A stretch of DNA of 64,000 nt from Bacillota bacterium (lineage in GTDB: Bacteria; Bacillota; Bacilli; Paenibacillales; Paenibacillaceae): the NCBI GenBank assembly GCA_023433615.1, contig JAEZCJ010000120.1, forward strand, positions 25,443 through 89,442, written 5' to 3'. The translations under genes and the position numbers were made by a program. This document shows, piece after piece, positions 52,710-61,970 of this stretch (position 1 is its first letter; each line of letters begins with the position of its first letter). A model generated the notes under the pieces. It ran no database searches and was not told the origin of the DNA. It worked only from the letters and a program-made list of their open reading frames with translations.

Positions 52710-53381
52710 ATGTTAACGAAGGTAGACCGGCTGCCGGATGCGGCCATATTCGATATGGATGGCACGCTGTTCCAGACGGAGACGCTGCTTGAGGTCGTGC
52801 ATGACCGATTATTCGAGCAATTGAAGGCGGAAGGGCTCTATCCGGTCACCCCGCCGCTGGATAAGCTGCTTGCTTGTCTAGGCATGCTCTTGGCCGACAT
52901 ATGGGAGACCATCATGCCGGATGCATCGCCGGAGGCGCGCGCGAGGGCCGACGAGTTGATGCTCGAGATGGAGCTTAGCGCGATCGCGGAAGGGCAAGGC
53001 GTGCTCTATCCGGGGGTGAAGGATACGCTCATGCAGCTTAAAGCGCGAGGCGTTCGATTGTTCGTGGCGAGCAACGGGCTTCAGCCCTATGTCGAGACGA
53101 TCGCGAAGCATCGCGGCCTGTCGGAGCTATTCGATGGACTCTACACGGCAGGCGGCAGACAGACCGCCAGCAAGGCGGATCTGGTCGGCATCCTGCTGCG
53201 CGAGCATGGCGTAAGCCAGGCATGGATGGTCGGGGACCGTTCGTCCGACGTACATGCAGGGCAGGAGAACGGACTCTACGTGATCGGCTGCCGCTATGCG
53301 ACGTTCGGCGACGAGGGTGAGCTGAAAGGCTCCGATGTCATTGTAACGGCGTTCGACCAGCTGCTCGACCTGCTACCGTAA
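52710..53381 (+). CDS. HAD family phosphatase
   Basis: The 223-residue hydrolase has motif I FDMDGTLFQT (nucleophile Asp about residue 15), motif II FVASNG (about 115), and motif IV MVGDRSSDVHAG (about 175), with a helical cap (about 25-90). This is the PGP/beta-phosphoglucomutase type of HAD protein. The ATG at 52710 is 10 bases behind AAGGAG; a GTG at 52701 is too close. It lies just upstream of glpD in the same direction, so a glycerol-phosphate or related substrate is conceivable but unproven. Confidence 0.85.
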   Translation: MLTKVDRLPDAAIFDMDGTLFQTETLLEVVHDRLFEQLKAEGLYPVTPPLDKLLACLGMLLADIWETIMPDASPEARARADELMLEMELSAIAEGQGVLYPGVKDTLMQLKARGVRLFVASNGLQPYVETIAKHRGLSELFDGLYTAGGRQTASKADLVGILLREHGVSQAWMVGDRSSDVHAGQENGLYVIGCRYATFGDEGELKGSDVIVTAFDQLLDLLP

Positions 53382-53417
53382 CATTCGGAGGACGGCCGAT
53401 ATAGGGGGGCATAACCC

Positions 53418-55079
53418 ATGACACAGCCAAACTCGCGGCATGGAAGAACACGAGCGATCGCGAATATGGCGCGCGAACATTACGACGTGCTCGTGATCGG
53501 AGGCGGCATAACCGGCGCAGGCATCGCGCTCGACGCCCGCTCCCGCGGCATGAAGACGGCGCTCATCGAGATGCAGGACTATGCGGCCGGCACATCTAGC
53601 CGCTCGACCAAGCTCGTCCACGGCGGCCTTCGCTATCTGAAGCAGCTGGAGTTCGGTATCGTGGCCGAAGTCGGCAGGGAACGTGCCATCGTATACGAGA
53701 ACGGACCGCATGTGACGACGCCGATCTGGATGCTGCTGCCTATCTACAAGGGAGGTACTTTCGGGGCATTAACGACCTCGATCGGCTTGAAGCTATACGA
53801 CTTCCTGGCAGCCGTCAAGCGCAGCGAGCGGCGTACCATGCTCAGCAGGGACGAGACGCTGCTTAAGGAGCCGCTGCTCAAGCGCGAAGCGCTTAGGGGA
53901 AGCGGCTACTACGTGGAGTATCGGACCGACGATGCCAGGCTGACGATCGAGGTCATGAAGCAAGCCGCGGCAATCGGAGCGGATACGCTGAACTATGCTC
54001 AGGCGGCTTCCTACTGCTACGAGGGGGGCAAGCTCACCGGCGTGCATGCCGTGGATTGCATAAGCGGCGAACGCTTCCGGATTCGCGCACGCCGCGTGAT
54101 CAACGCGGCAGGCCCGTGGGCCGACGAGCTTCGCCGATTGGACGGCTCCAAGCGCGGCAAGACGCTTCGGCTGACCAAGGGCGTCCATCTCGTCTTCGAC
54201 GGCAGCCGGTTTCCGCTTCGGCAATCCGTCTATTTCGACTCGCCGGACGGAAGAATGGTATTCGCGATTCCTAGGGACGGCAAAACCTATGTCGGAACCA
54301 CGGATACGGATTATCAAGGCGACATCGCCAATCCGACGACATCGCGTGCCGACATCAACTATGTGTTGGATGCCGCGCGGTTCATGTTTCCGTCGCTTGG
54401 ATTGTCGGAGCGGGATGTGGAATCGAGCTGGGCGGGCCTGCGGCCGCTCATCTATCAAGAAGGCAAGTCGCCGTCGGAGGTGTCAAGGAGGGACGAGATT
54501 ATCCGGTCGGATTCCGGACTGATCACGATCGCCGGCGGGAAGCTGACGGGCTACCGATTAATGGCCGAGACGGTGGTCGATCTGGCGGCGAAGGAGCTCG
54601 CGGGCGACGGGGCGGGAACATTCCCCGAATCGCGGACCCGCAGCCTGCCGATATCCGGCGGAGACGTGGGCGGAAGCAGCGGCTTCGAAGCCATGATTAG
54701 CCAAGCCGTGCTGGAAGGCAGGAAGCTCGGGCTGCCGGAAGAGACGGCAGAGCGGCTCGCGCGTACCTACGGTTCCAACGTCTACGATATTTACGCTTCG
54801 CTGCCTGCCATCCGGCAGTGCATGTCGGCATTCCGGCTGCCGCTGGAGGTCGGAGCGCGGCTATGGTACGCCGTCGAGCGAGAGATGGCCTTGACGCCTG
54901 CGGATTTCTTCGTCCGCCGCACCGGGGCGCTGTACTTCGACATCGAGGGGGTCCGTCGCTGGAAGACGGAGGTTGTCCAAGCGATGGCTGGCATGCTCGA
55001 CTATTCGGACGTGCAAATCGCTTCTTATACGGAGGAGCTTCAACGTTTGCTCAGAGAGGCTTCCACCGCAACGACCTGA
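53418..55079 (+). CDS. glpD: Aerobic glycerol-3-phosphate dehydrogenase
   Basis: The 553-residue FAD enzyme oxidises glycerol-3-phosphate to dihydroxyacetone phosphate at the membrane and feeds electrons to menaquinone. It shows the FAD motif VLVIGGGITGAGIALDA (about residues 25-41), GTSSRSTKLVHGGLRYL (about 58), VINAAGPWADEL (about 230), FAIPRDGKTYVGTTDTDY (about 285) and ITIAGGKLTGYR (about 375), with the C-terminal DAO domain. It lies 36 bases behind the HAD gene. glpF, glpK and the antiterminator GlpP are not in the window. Confidence 0.95.
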   Translation: MTQPNSRHGRTRAIANMAREHYDVLVIGGGITGAGIALDARSRGMKTALIEMQDYAAGTSSRSTKLVHGGLRYLKQLEFGIVAEVGRERAIVYENGPHVTTPIWMLLPIYKGGTFGALTTSIGLKLYDFLAAVKRSERRTMLSRDETLLKEPLLKREALRGSGYYVEYRTDDARLTIEVMKQAAAIGADTLNYAQAASYCYEGGKLTGVHAVDCISGERFRIRARRVINAAGPWADELRRLDGSKRGKTLRLTKGVHLVFDGSRFPLRQSVYFDSPDGRMVFAIPRDGKTYVGTTDTDYQGDIANPTTSRADINYVLDAARFMFPSLGLSERDVESSWAGLRPLIYQEGKSPSEVSRRDEIIRSDSGLITIAGGKLTGYRLMAETVVDLAAKELAGDGAGTFPESRTRSLPISGGDVGGSSGFEAMISQAVLEGRKLGLPEETAERLARTYGSNVYDIYASLPAIRQCMSAFRLPLEVGARLWYAVEREMALTPADFFVRRTGALYFDIEGVRRWKTEVVQAMAGMLDYSDVQIASYTEELQRLLREASTATT

Positions 55080-55097
55080 ACGCGATCCAGACAGAAA

Positions 55098-55130
55098 AGG
55101 CCGCCGCTCCCTTGCCGGCAGCGGCGGCCT
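55098..55130. terminator. Bidirectional terminator between glpD and the yheC/D array
   Basis: AGGCCGCCGCT (55098-55108) and AGCGGCGGCCT (55120-55130) form an 11-bp stem; the AAAA at 55095-55098 provides a U-run for the minus strand, where the yheC/D genes end. Confidence 0.75.
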
Positions 55131-55191
55131 ATTGCGATTGTGCCGAGTCTGCTTATACCAGAATGCCTTCATGTTAGAATGCCATCATGTC

Positions 55192-56382
55192 CTAAGCCAA
55201 GCTCTCCGAGTCCTCGGGGGTCTCGCTTCTCGTATCCTGTAACGAGAGGTCGTCTCTGCCTGTGCCGGTCCTGATCTTGCTTCTGCGGGCTCGATTCTTG
55301 TAGAGCCAGAGCGCATACTCGAGCGGGCGAACGATCGCGAGCCGGTACGTCTCCATGTCGCCGGATTTGGCGAACACTTCGCGCGCAGGCTTCGGATTCA
55401 CCTCGAGCAGCCAGATATGGCCGTTCTTGTCGATCGCGAGGTCAAGCGCAAGCTCGCACAGGCTCTCGTAGGAGGCCTCCAGATGGCGTGCGACGTCCAC
55501 GCCGAATTGCTCGGCTTGCGCCTTCACTCTTGCCGCCCTGCTGTCGCTGCCCAGCCATTGGCGAAGCAGCGTCTCCATCTGAGCGGCACGGCCGCCGCCG
55601 TGCAGATTCGAAGTGACGCTGCCAGGCGCGCCGATTCGGCCGGCGCAGCCGGTCACCGTCCATTCTCCTCTGCCGTTCTTCTGCACGAGCATGCGGTAGT
55701 CGTGTACCCGCCCGTTCTCCAGCTTCAATTGGATGCCTTGCTGGATCAAGTAGCGGTTGCTCTTCAAATTCCATTTGCCCAGATGGGCGCTCAGGGAGGC
55801 AGGCGTCACGCGGATCGGACGAATGATGTGCCGATTCTGCGCTCTGCCTTGGATCAGCAGCTTGCCGCCGTCTACCCGCTGGATGCGAAGAATGCCGCGC
55901 CCTCCTGTACCGTTGGCCGGCTTCAGGTAGAGCAGCGGATACTTGCGCAGCATCTCGGACAGCTCCTTGCCGGAATCGTAGAGCTGCGTCGTCGGCAGAT
56001 GGCTTCGGAACCGCGATTCGCGCTGCAGCGTGCGATACACCGTCCACTTGTTGCGCATCGGCCGATTCAGGAACAGCTGCCCGGCATAGCGGGCTCTGAA
56101 GCGCTTAAGAAGCTCGAATCGCATGCTCTTCTGGATGCGGCACCGGTCGAAAATCATCGTCGGCAGCCCCATCCATTTACGTGTCCATTTCTTCGTAGAA
56201 GGGTCATAGATCATCGCATGGATGCGATGCTGGCGTTCGTTCACGTCTTCCGGCGTGAAGACGACGATATCGAGGCCCAGCCGTTTGCCCAGCACCGTCA
56301 TTTTCTGGTAGACCGAGCGCTCCTCCAGATATCCCTTGTTGTTCAAATAGAGCGTGAGAATGCCCAATATGGGCTGCGCCAT
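55192..56382 (-). CDS. YheC/YheD-type ATP-grasp protein 5 (short form)
   Basis: The 396-residue protein belongs to the YheC/YheD endospore-coat-associated ATP-grasp family. Features are an N-terminal pre-ATP-grasp part (ILGILTLYLNNKGYLEER), the nucleotide-binding LLYLKPANGTGGRGILRIQ (about residue 150), IQQGIQLKLENGRVHDYRML (about 210), GRIGAPGSVTSNLHGGG and the metal/phosphate segment ALDLAIDKNGHIWLLEVNPKP (about 315). Such proteins should join a carboxylate and an amine at ATP cost; the product is unknown. It is the last of five such genes, and GGGGAG precedes the ATG. Confidence 0.87.
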   Translation of the reverse strand: MAQPILGILTLYLNNKGYLEERSVYQKMTVLGKRLGLDIVVFTPEDVNERQHRIHAMIYDPSTKKWTRKWMGLPTMIFDRCRIQKSMRFELLKRFRARYAGQLFLNRPMRNKWTVYRTLQRESRFRSHLPTTQLYDSGKELSEMLRKYPLLYLKPANGTGGRGILRIQRVDGGKLLIQGRAQNRHIIRPIRVTPASLSAHLGKWNLKSNRYLIQQGIQLKLENGRVHDYRMLVQKNGRGEWTVTGCAGRIGAPGSVTSNLHGGGRAAQMETLLRQWLGSDSRAARVKAQAEQFGVDVARHLEASYESLCELALDLAIDKNGHIWLLEVNPKPAREVFAKSGDMETYRLAIVRPLEYALWLYKNRARRSKIRTGTGRDDLSLQDTRSETPEDSESLA

Positions 56383-56385
56383 CTG

Positions 56386-56742
56386 TTATTCACTCCCCGT
56401 AAGCCGTGTCTGGTCGCAGTGTAACTTGCCGATACGCAGGGCGAGCGCTTGCTTCAGCCTGCTGCCGATCTCCTGCCCGCGCGCTGATGGATGCGTCACG
56501 ACGATGCAGCAGGCACGGCCCCAGTCCGTTGCCGCCGCGATGCCTAGCAGCCGGCCCGAATCGCGCAGGACGGCGATTGCCGCCCCCCTCGTATCCGGAT
56601 AGCCGAGCGCGACCGGATCCAGCTCGGCGAGTATGCGGCGGCACTCGGCAGTCAAGCTACCCTCGCCGTGCTTCGCCATGAAGGCGAGCAATCTGCCGCG
56701 ATGGAGGATCCATTTTATCGGCGTGACATACCGCACCACCAT
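56386..56742 (-). CDS. Small GNAT-like protein inside the YheC/YheD array
   Basis: The 118-residue protein has an N-terminal half of helices (about 1-55) and a C-terminal beta-alpha part with AIAVLRDSGRLLGIAAATD and CIVVTHPSARGQEIGSRL (about 80-100), which resembles the acetyl-CoA-binding motif of GNAT acetyltransferases. At 118 residues it is shorter than a usual GNAT domain (about 150). It starts at TAATG, overlapping the stop of the upstream ATP-grasp gene by one base, and ends 3 bases before the next, so it is part of the same transcript. Confidence 0.6.
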   Translation of the reverse strand: MVVRYVTPIKWILHRGRLLAFMAKHGEGSLTAECRRILAELDPVALGYPDTRGAAIAVLRDSGRLLGIAAATDWGRACCIVVTHPSARGQEIGSRLKQALALRIGKLHCDQTRLTGSE

Positions 56743-57896
56743 TAACCGCCGCCTGCCTTTTTCCGTTTCTGTTTAAGCAAGTATTGCCCGTATTGGAAAA
56801 TGCGCTCCAGCGATTTTTGCCGGATGTGCGGTTCGTCGAATTTCATCGGCTTCGAATTCGCTTCGAAGAACCATACGCCGCCCGTGCGATCGACGCCGAG
56901 GTCCATGGACATCTCGCCGAGCACCTGCCCGGAGCTGCGCTCGATCTGCCGGGCGATCAGCAGCGCGGCGTTCTTGGCCTTGACCATGAGCTTGCGTGCC
57001 TGTTCGGTTCCGAAGGAGCCGACGAGCATCTTCTCGGGATCTTCGATGCTGCCGCCTCTCGGCACATGCGTCGTGATGCTGGTCGTGCCTGCGACACGGG
57101 CGCCTATGCCCGTGATGTCCCATTGGCCGCGTTGATTTTTTTGCAGCAGCGCCCTGAGATCGAATTGCCGATCGCTGACCGCGGCGAGCTCGATGCCCTG
57201 CTGCGCGATATAGGCTTCGCCGGCGCTCTGCTTCTTGATCTGCAGCCAGAGACTGCTGAGCGTACTGCATCGGTACGTACGGCTCTTCCGTTTCTGCTGC
57301 ATCTTGAGCCGATAAGGATGCGGCTTGTCGGGATGAACCCTCACCGACATGATGCCGACGCCCGCCTTGCCGCTGATCGGCTTCAGGTAGAGGAACGGAT
57401 GCTGCTGCAGCATCCGCCTCAGTCCGATCCGCGACACCAGCTTTCGCGTCGCGGGAATGTAGGGCCTTGTCGACTTGGACAGGTTCAACCATTCGAACAG
57501 GCTCCATTTATTGAAGAAGGCAGGGTTAAACAGACGGATCGTCGGATGCTTGAGACAGGCCGCGATCTTCTTGCGAACGTCAGGCAGCATCTCGTCTTCT
57601 CGCATCGGCACCCGGTTATAGACGATGTCCGGGAGCGGGAACTGCCCCTTATACCATGTCTCCGAATCCTCCGAATAGCTGTAACCCATGATGCGCGTCC
57701 TGCTCAGCTTGAGCTGTCTGGTTGTCACGACGTACACGGTGAAGCCGTGCTGGCTGCCTGCGCGGATGATATCCGCGAAGTTGCTCCGGTTGCCGCGGAA
57801 TAGCTGGATATCATCCTCCACGGTCAGAATGGCGAAGACCGGCTTCTTGGCCTGCACGAGTCCGTAAGCCTCTTGACTCGGAACTGGGTGCTCCAT
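56742..57896 (-). CDS. YheC/YheD-type ATP-grasp protein 4 (short form)
   Basis: The 384-residue ATP-grasp protein starts at an ATG that overlaps the stop of the preceding gene (TGATG), with GGAGGAGGG upstream. It has DIVYNRVPMREDEMLP (about residue 78), a lid with FLYLKPISGKAGVGIMSVRV (about 170), IAQQGIELAAVSDRQFDLRA (about 245), GIGARVAGTTSITTHVPRGG and SMDLGVDRTGGVWFFEANSKP (about 340). These are the usual YheC/YheD landmarks, and active-site residues look intact. A longer open frame upstream is not used, because it would run across the previous gene. Confidence 0.87.
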   Translation of the reverse strand: MEHPVPSQEAYGLVQAKKPVFAILTVEDDIQLFRGNRSNFADIIRAGSQHGFTVYVVTTRQLKLSRTRIMGYSYSEDSETWYKGQFPLPDIVYNRVPMREDEMLPDVRKKIAACLKHPTIRLFNPAFFNKWSLFEWLNLSKSTRPYIPATRKLVSRIGLRRMLQQHPFLYLKPISGKAGVGIMSVRVHPDKPHPYRLKMQQKRKSRTYRCSTLSSLWLQIKKQSAGEAYIAQQGIELAAVSDRQFDLRALLQKNQRGQWDITGIGARVAGTTSITTHVPRGGSIEDPEKMLVGSFGTEQARKLMVKAKNAALLIARQIERSSGQVLGEMSMDLGVDRTGGVWFFEANSKPMKFDEPHIRQKSLERIFQYGQYLLKQKRKKAGGG

Positions 57897-59269
57897 CAAG
57901 CATCCCTCCTCCGGAAGCGGCTTAGATATAAGCAATGCTCCAGAATGTATTCCATTGAAGCGCGTCCTTGCGCCTTGAGCGCGGGATGCTTGAAGATCGA
58001 GCGGCCCGGCTTGGCATTGGCCTCGAACATCCAGACCTCGCCGTCCTTGTCGATGCCGATATCGAGCCCGAGCTCGCCGAGCGTATGCGGATAATTGCGC
58101 TCGATGGACTCGGACAGCCGCACGGCTGCCTTCTTCGCCTGCTCGAGCACCTCGGACGCGCGATCGCCGAATGTGCGGCTCAGCGCTTGTTCCGGCGTCA
58201 TTAACGATCCGCCGTTCTTGATGTGCGTGGTGACGCTCCCTTTCCCCGCCTTCTTGGCGCCGATGCCGACCGCGACCCATTCGTTCTTGCCGTTCTTATG
58301 CATATGGAAGCGGAAATCGATCGGGCATCCGTCGATTTCGACGAGGCGAATGCCCTGCTGGGCAACATACCGGCTAAGCGACGTGCCGTGGCGGGCATGG
58401 ATCATGCGCATCAGGCTCTGAAAAGTCGTGAACCGCAGCAGCACATTCGCGCCGTTCTTGCGATAGCGCGCAAAATAGCCACGTTTCGGGTGATACGTGA
58501 GACGATAGATCCCGGCACCGAGACTGCCCGCCGAAGGCTTGAAATAGACGAATTGATGCTTCTCGAGCATCTCTCTGATTTTGTCCGGCGTCGGGCCCGA
58601 CACCGATTCGGGCAGATGGCGGCTTCCCTCGACGTCGCCGTCGAGCAGCTTATAGACATCGGACTTATTGAAGAAGCTCCAGTTGAAGAACGGGATTTTC
58701 TTGCGGACGAATCGGTCTCGCAGGCCGGAGATTGAAGAGGTCGTCTCCGCTCGGCGGCTCGGAAACCGGTTATAGACGACGTCCGGCAGGGGCACCACCT
58801 TGCGGTGCCAGCCTCCGGAGCTGTTCAGAAAATATCCGTTAACGGTATCGTCGTTCCAATTGATATCGCGGGGCGTAAAGGCGAAGAAATAAGCCTTGTT
58901 TTCCCCGATCTTGAGCAGCTGCCGGATATAACTGGTGCGATTGCCGAACGGCTGCGAAGGGGATGCCGGGGAGGATTCCGTCAGCACGCCGATCAACGGG
59001 CCGATCTGCACTTCGTCGGTGCCCGTATTGTGAACGTAGACATTGCCCGACTTGGGTACCCGCATCAAGCTGCGCAGACCGGTGGACAGGTACAAGTGCT
59101 TGCCCTGCCGCTTCAACGGCCTGACGGCGGCTGTCGCGATTTCTTTGCCGAGCTTAATCGCAATCCGTTTTTTGCCGGTTAGCTTCAGCTGCTTCAAGAG
59201 TGCGTTGGATACATATACGACACGTTCCGGCTGCTGCGAGAAACGGACATGACAATAAGTTAGACTCAT
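57896..59269 (-). CDS. YheC/YheD-type ATP-grasp protein 3 (long form)
   Basis: The 457-residue long form has an extra N-terminal beta-barrel-like domain (about residues 1-95, with VVYVSNALLKQLKLTGKKRI and QIGPLIGVLTES as its hinge) that the short forms lack. The core has PDVVYNRFPSRRAE (about 163), FVYFKPSAGSLGAGIYRLTY (about 245), VAQQGIRLVEIDGCPIDFRF (about 320), GIGAKKAGKGSVTTHIKNGG and GLDIGIDKDGEVWMFEANAKP (about 420). It is probably the YheD-like member. The next gene is coupled by TGATG. Confidence 0.88.
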   Translation of the reverse strand: MSLTYCHVRFSQQPERVVYVSNALLKQLKLTGKKRIAIKLGKEIATAAVRPLKRQGKHLYLSTGLRSLMRVPKSGNVYVHNTGTDEVQIGPLIGVLTESSPASPSQPFGNRTSYIRQLLKIGENKAYFFAFTPRDINWNDDTVNGYFLNSSGGWHRKVVPLPDVVYNRFPSRRAETTSSISGLRDRFVRKKIPFFNWSFFNKSDVYKLLDGDVEGSRHLPESVSGPTPDKIREMLEKHQFVYFKPSAGSLGAGIYRLTYHPKRGYFARYRKNGANVLLRFTTFQSLMRMIHARHGTSLSRYVAQQGIRLVEIDGCPIDFRFHMHKNGKNEWVAVGIGAKKAGKGSVTTHIKNGGSLMTPEQALSRTFGDRASEVLEQAKKAAVRLSESIERNYPHTLGELGLDIGIDKDGEVWMFEANAKPGRSIFKHPALKAQGRASMEYILEHCLYLSRFRRRDA

Positions 59270-59295
59270 GAATGAACCTCCTGCAAGTTATGCGC

Positions 59296-60477
59296 TTATT
59301 CGTGCGGGTCTTCATGGTTTGTGAAGCTTGCAACCGATTTGCTGCGGTGCGATGCGTGCATGAGATGCTTTGCGTACAGCAGCGGACGCCTGACAGCTAG
59401 CCGGCGGATGCGTTCCGTGCCGGTGCCTCCGAAGACGGCCCGCCCGGGCTTGGCGTTCGCCTCGAGAAGCCATAAGCGGCCGTCAGGCTCGATGCCGTAA
59501 TCGATGCCCAGCTCGACTAACCGGCCGAATGAACGCTCGAGCCGCTCGGCGACGAGCAGCGAGATGTCGCGGATGTCGAGACGCAGCCGTTCGGCAACCG
59601 AATCCGCAAAGCGTTCCCGGAGGAAGGGCACTAGCTGGCAAGCACTGCCTCCTCCGTGCAGATTCGATGTCGCGGTTCCGATTCTGCCGATCCGCGCGGC
59701 GGCTCCCGTGTACCGCCATCGCCCGCTGCCGTCCTTCTGGACGAGCGCGCGAATGTCGAACGGCTCGCCGCCGGCCAAGTGCAGCTTCAAGAGCGGCTGC
59801 ACGACATAGGCGCGCCCGCCGGCCATTCGCGCAGCCGCAGCCTCGATGCGTTCGAGGCTCGGGAGCCGGAGCCGGTACGGACCGTTCCGCATGCTCCTGC
59901 CGGTCACGAACCAGCCATCGTCCGCACGGTTGATCGCCAGCGTGCCGCGGCCTTGCATGCCGGACGACGGCTTCATGAATAAGCCGTCCGGATGGGCAGC
60001 AAGGAGCGAATCGAGCTGACCGTTCCCTCTGAAACGGTACGTTGCGGGCAGGAGCTGTCTTAGTGCGGGTTCGCGACGGAATGCGCCGTAGACCTCCAGT
60101 TTGCCGGGCAGGCTGCCGCCGAGCATCGTGGCGCCGTGTTCGCGCAATGCGCTCGCTGCCCGACCGGCAGCGATACGGGCCTTTACGCCCGAGGGGAATC
60201 TCCGATCATATACGATAGCCGGAATGGGTGCAGCCGTCCGGACCCAGTCCCCATTCCGCAGCTTGAAGCCCTTTAATGTGCCAGTCGATTCCTCCACGTC
60301 TCCCGGACCGAACACAATGAGCGTGAGGCCGAGCTTAGCTGCCTCTGCGGCGAGCTCGCGGCAGAATCGTTCCTCCGGCATCCGGCCGCCGGAAGGAATC
60401 GGATTCCCGCACAGGACGCCGACCAGCAAGCGTTCGGGCTCCGTGCGGACGCTAGAAGCCTGCCAGATAACGGGCAT
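59296..60477 (-). CDS. YheC/YheD-type ATP-grasp protein 2 (short form)
   Basis: The 393-residue short form has LLVGVLCGNPIPSGGRMPE near the start, GLFMKPSSGMQGRGTLAINR (about residue 168), VVQPLLKLHLAGGEPFDIRA (about 240), AARIGRIGTATSNLHGGGS and GIDYGIEPDGRLWLLEANAKP (about 338). It is richer in Arg and Gly than its neighbours. The ATG at 60477 lies 26 bases inside the upstream gene and lacks a clear ribosome site; a TTG ahead of LVGVLCG, behind GGAG, is an alternative start. Confidence 0.85.
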   Translation of the reverse strand: MPVIWQASSVRTEPERLLVGVLCGNPIPSGGRMPEERFCRELAAEAAKLGLTLIVFGPGDVEESTGTLKGFKLRNGDWVRTAAPIPAIVYDRRFPSGVKARIAAGRAASALREHGATMLGGSLPGKLEVYGAFRREPALRQLLPATYRFRGNGQLDSLLAAHPDGLFMKPSSGMQGRGTLAINRADDGWFVTGRSMRNGPYRLRLPSLERIEAAAARMAGGRAYVVQPLLKLHLAGGEPFDIRALVQKDGSGRWRYTGAAARIGRIGTATSNLHGGGSACQLVPFLRERFADSVAERLRLDIRDISLLVAERLERSFGRLVELGIDYGIEPDGRLWLLEANAKPGRAVFGGTGTERIRRLAVRRPLLYAKHLMHASHRSKSVASFTNHEDPHE

Positions 60478-61819
60478 ACTGCAGCATGATTCTCACCGAA
60501 GGCCGGATGTTCGAGTCGGTGAGAGGCGTGTTATCGTTCTTGGACGGCTTCGAATTGACTTCCAGCAGCCAGACGCGGCCGCTGGTATCGAGGGCAAGGT
60601 CGATTCCAAGCTCGCCAAAATGTGCGGGTATGCTCGAATCGATACCGGCCGCAATGTCGAGCGCGGCGCGTCTTAGCTTGGCGGAAGCGGCGGAGCGGGC
60701 GCCGGCTGCCACGTTCGATCGCGCAACCGCGTCCTTGACGGTGCTGAGCGTGCCGCCTCGAGCCAGGTTCGACACGAAATGCTGGCTGCCCGCGATTCTT
60801 GCGACGATCGAGGTGATCGACCAGGCGCCGGTTGCGTTCTTCTGCACAAGCGCGCGAAAATCGACGGGCCTTCCTTGAATCTCGATCAGATGGAGCCCTT
60901 GCTGAATTTGGTAGCGAACGGTCTTCATCTTGCCGGCAAGGCTGGCATGCAATTTGGTCAGGTTCGGAAATTGCTGCCTCCGGGTTCCCACGGAGGTGGC
61001 GTAATGCGCCTGGTATGCGCCCGGCGCGATGCGCGTAATCTTGATGATGCCTTTGCCGAGGCTCCCGCGCACCGGCTTCAAGAACACCGAGTTATAGCGG
61101 GTGCACATCGTCTTCAACATAGGCATGCCTTGCAGCATGTGCGATTCGGGCAAATAGCGCACGAGCGCGCTCGATTTACGGAGCGCATCGAATACCTCCG
61201 ATTTGTCGAGGAACTTTTCGTTGAATACATGGGTGCCGTAGCGCGATTTTACTTCTCTTAGAAAATGTTGTACGCTGGGCTTATTCTCCAATTTCCGCAT
61301 CGTGAGTCGGTTATTGACGACATCTGGGGCAGGCACCTTGACCTTGCGCCATCCGTCTGCGAATACCCACGCTTCAAGCGACGAGACGCTGCCATCGAGC
61401 TGGTTCGGCGTGAAGAAATACACATGCGCGCCCTGGATCGCTCCGGCGTCCACCAATTCTTTGCAGAATTGGGTGATGGCGCCGAACGGCTTATCCGGTG
61501 TTTGCGGGTAGTCCCGACTGACCATGACGCCAATTAGCGGACCGAGCGACAGCAGCGATGCTGCCGGCCGATAGTGAAGCCTGAGCGTCGCTTGGCCGTG
61601 CAGACCGAGTCGTTTGGCAAGCGAATGGCCGATTCGCATGCCGTCATAACGGCTGACCGCGATGACCTTGACATAGCCGCGGAACGAACCGAAGCGCAGC
61701 GTAACCTGCTGCCCGTTAGGGATTTTCCATTGCTTGACGTACGTCTCGCCCAACATGATCGCGTCGCCTTCGAGATGGCCGGCGCTTACGACTTGAACGG
61801 CGATTTTTGTCTTTGGCAT
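60452..61819 (-). CDS. YheC/YheD-type ATP-grasp protein 1 (long form)
   Basis: The 455-residue first gene of the array has the N-terminal barrel-like domain (about 1-100, IPNGQQVTLRFGSFRGYVKV, then LGPLIGVMVSRDYPQTPDKP). The core has PDVVNNRLTMRKLENKP (about 175), SVFLKPVRGSLGKGIIKITR (about 255), IQQGLHLIEIQGRPVDFRAL (about 325) and ELGIDLALDTSGRVWLLEVNSKP (about 418). The ATG at 61819 follows AAGGAGA; upstream in-frame codons would precede it. It is divergent from yheB, as in Bacillus. Confidence 0.88.
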   Translation of the reverse strand: MPKTKIAVQVVSAGHLEGDAIMLGETYVKQWKIPNGQQVTLRFGSFRGYVKVIAVSRYDGMRIGHSLAKRLGLHGQATLRLHYRPAASLLSLGPLIGVMVSRDYPQTPDKPFGAITQFCKELVDAGAIQGAHVYFFTPNQLDGSVSSLEAWVFADGWRKVKVPAPDVVNNRLTMRKLENKPSVQHFLREVKSRYGTHVFNEKFLDKSEVFDALRKSSALVRYLPESHMLQGMPMLKTMCTRYNSVFLKPVRGSLGKGIIKITRIAPGAYQAHYATSVGTRRQQFPNLTKLHASLAGKMKTVRYQIQQGLHLIEIQGRPVDFRALVQKNATGAWSITSIVARIAGSQHFVSNLARGGTLSTVKDAVARSNVAAGARSAASAKLRRAALDIAAGIDSSIPAHFGELGIDLALDTSGRVWLLEVNSKPSKNDNTPLTDSNIRPSVRIMLQYARYLAGF

Positions 61820-61970
61820 CTTAATCTCCTTCCATCCCGGCGATGGATTGCGCTTCGCTTGCGCACCCGGGAGGATTGGGCATTCGTTCACGATTACTTC
61901 ATCATATGAGGACATCTATCCCTTGGTGATTGGCCTTCGGCGATCACTTGCAGAAAAGGACGGGTCGAAT

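Noticed and set aside
57897..58280. N-terminal extension of the fourth ATP-grasp gene
   Set aside because: The frame is open but antisense-like in composition and lies within the coding sequence of the third gene; the ATG at 57896 has a strong ribosome site.
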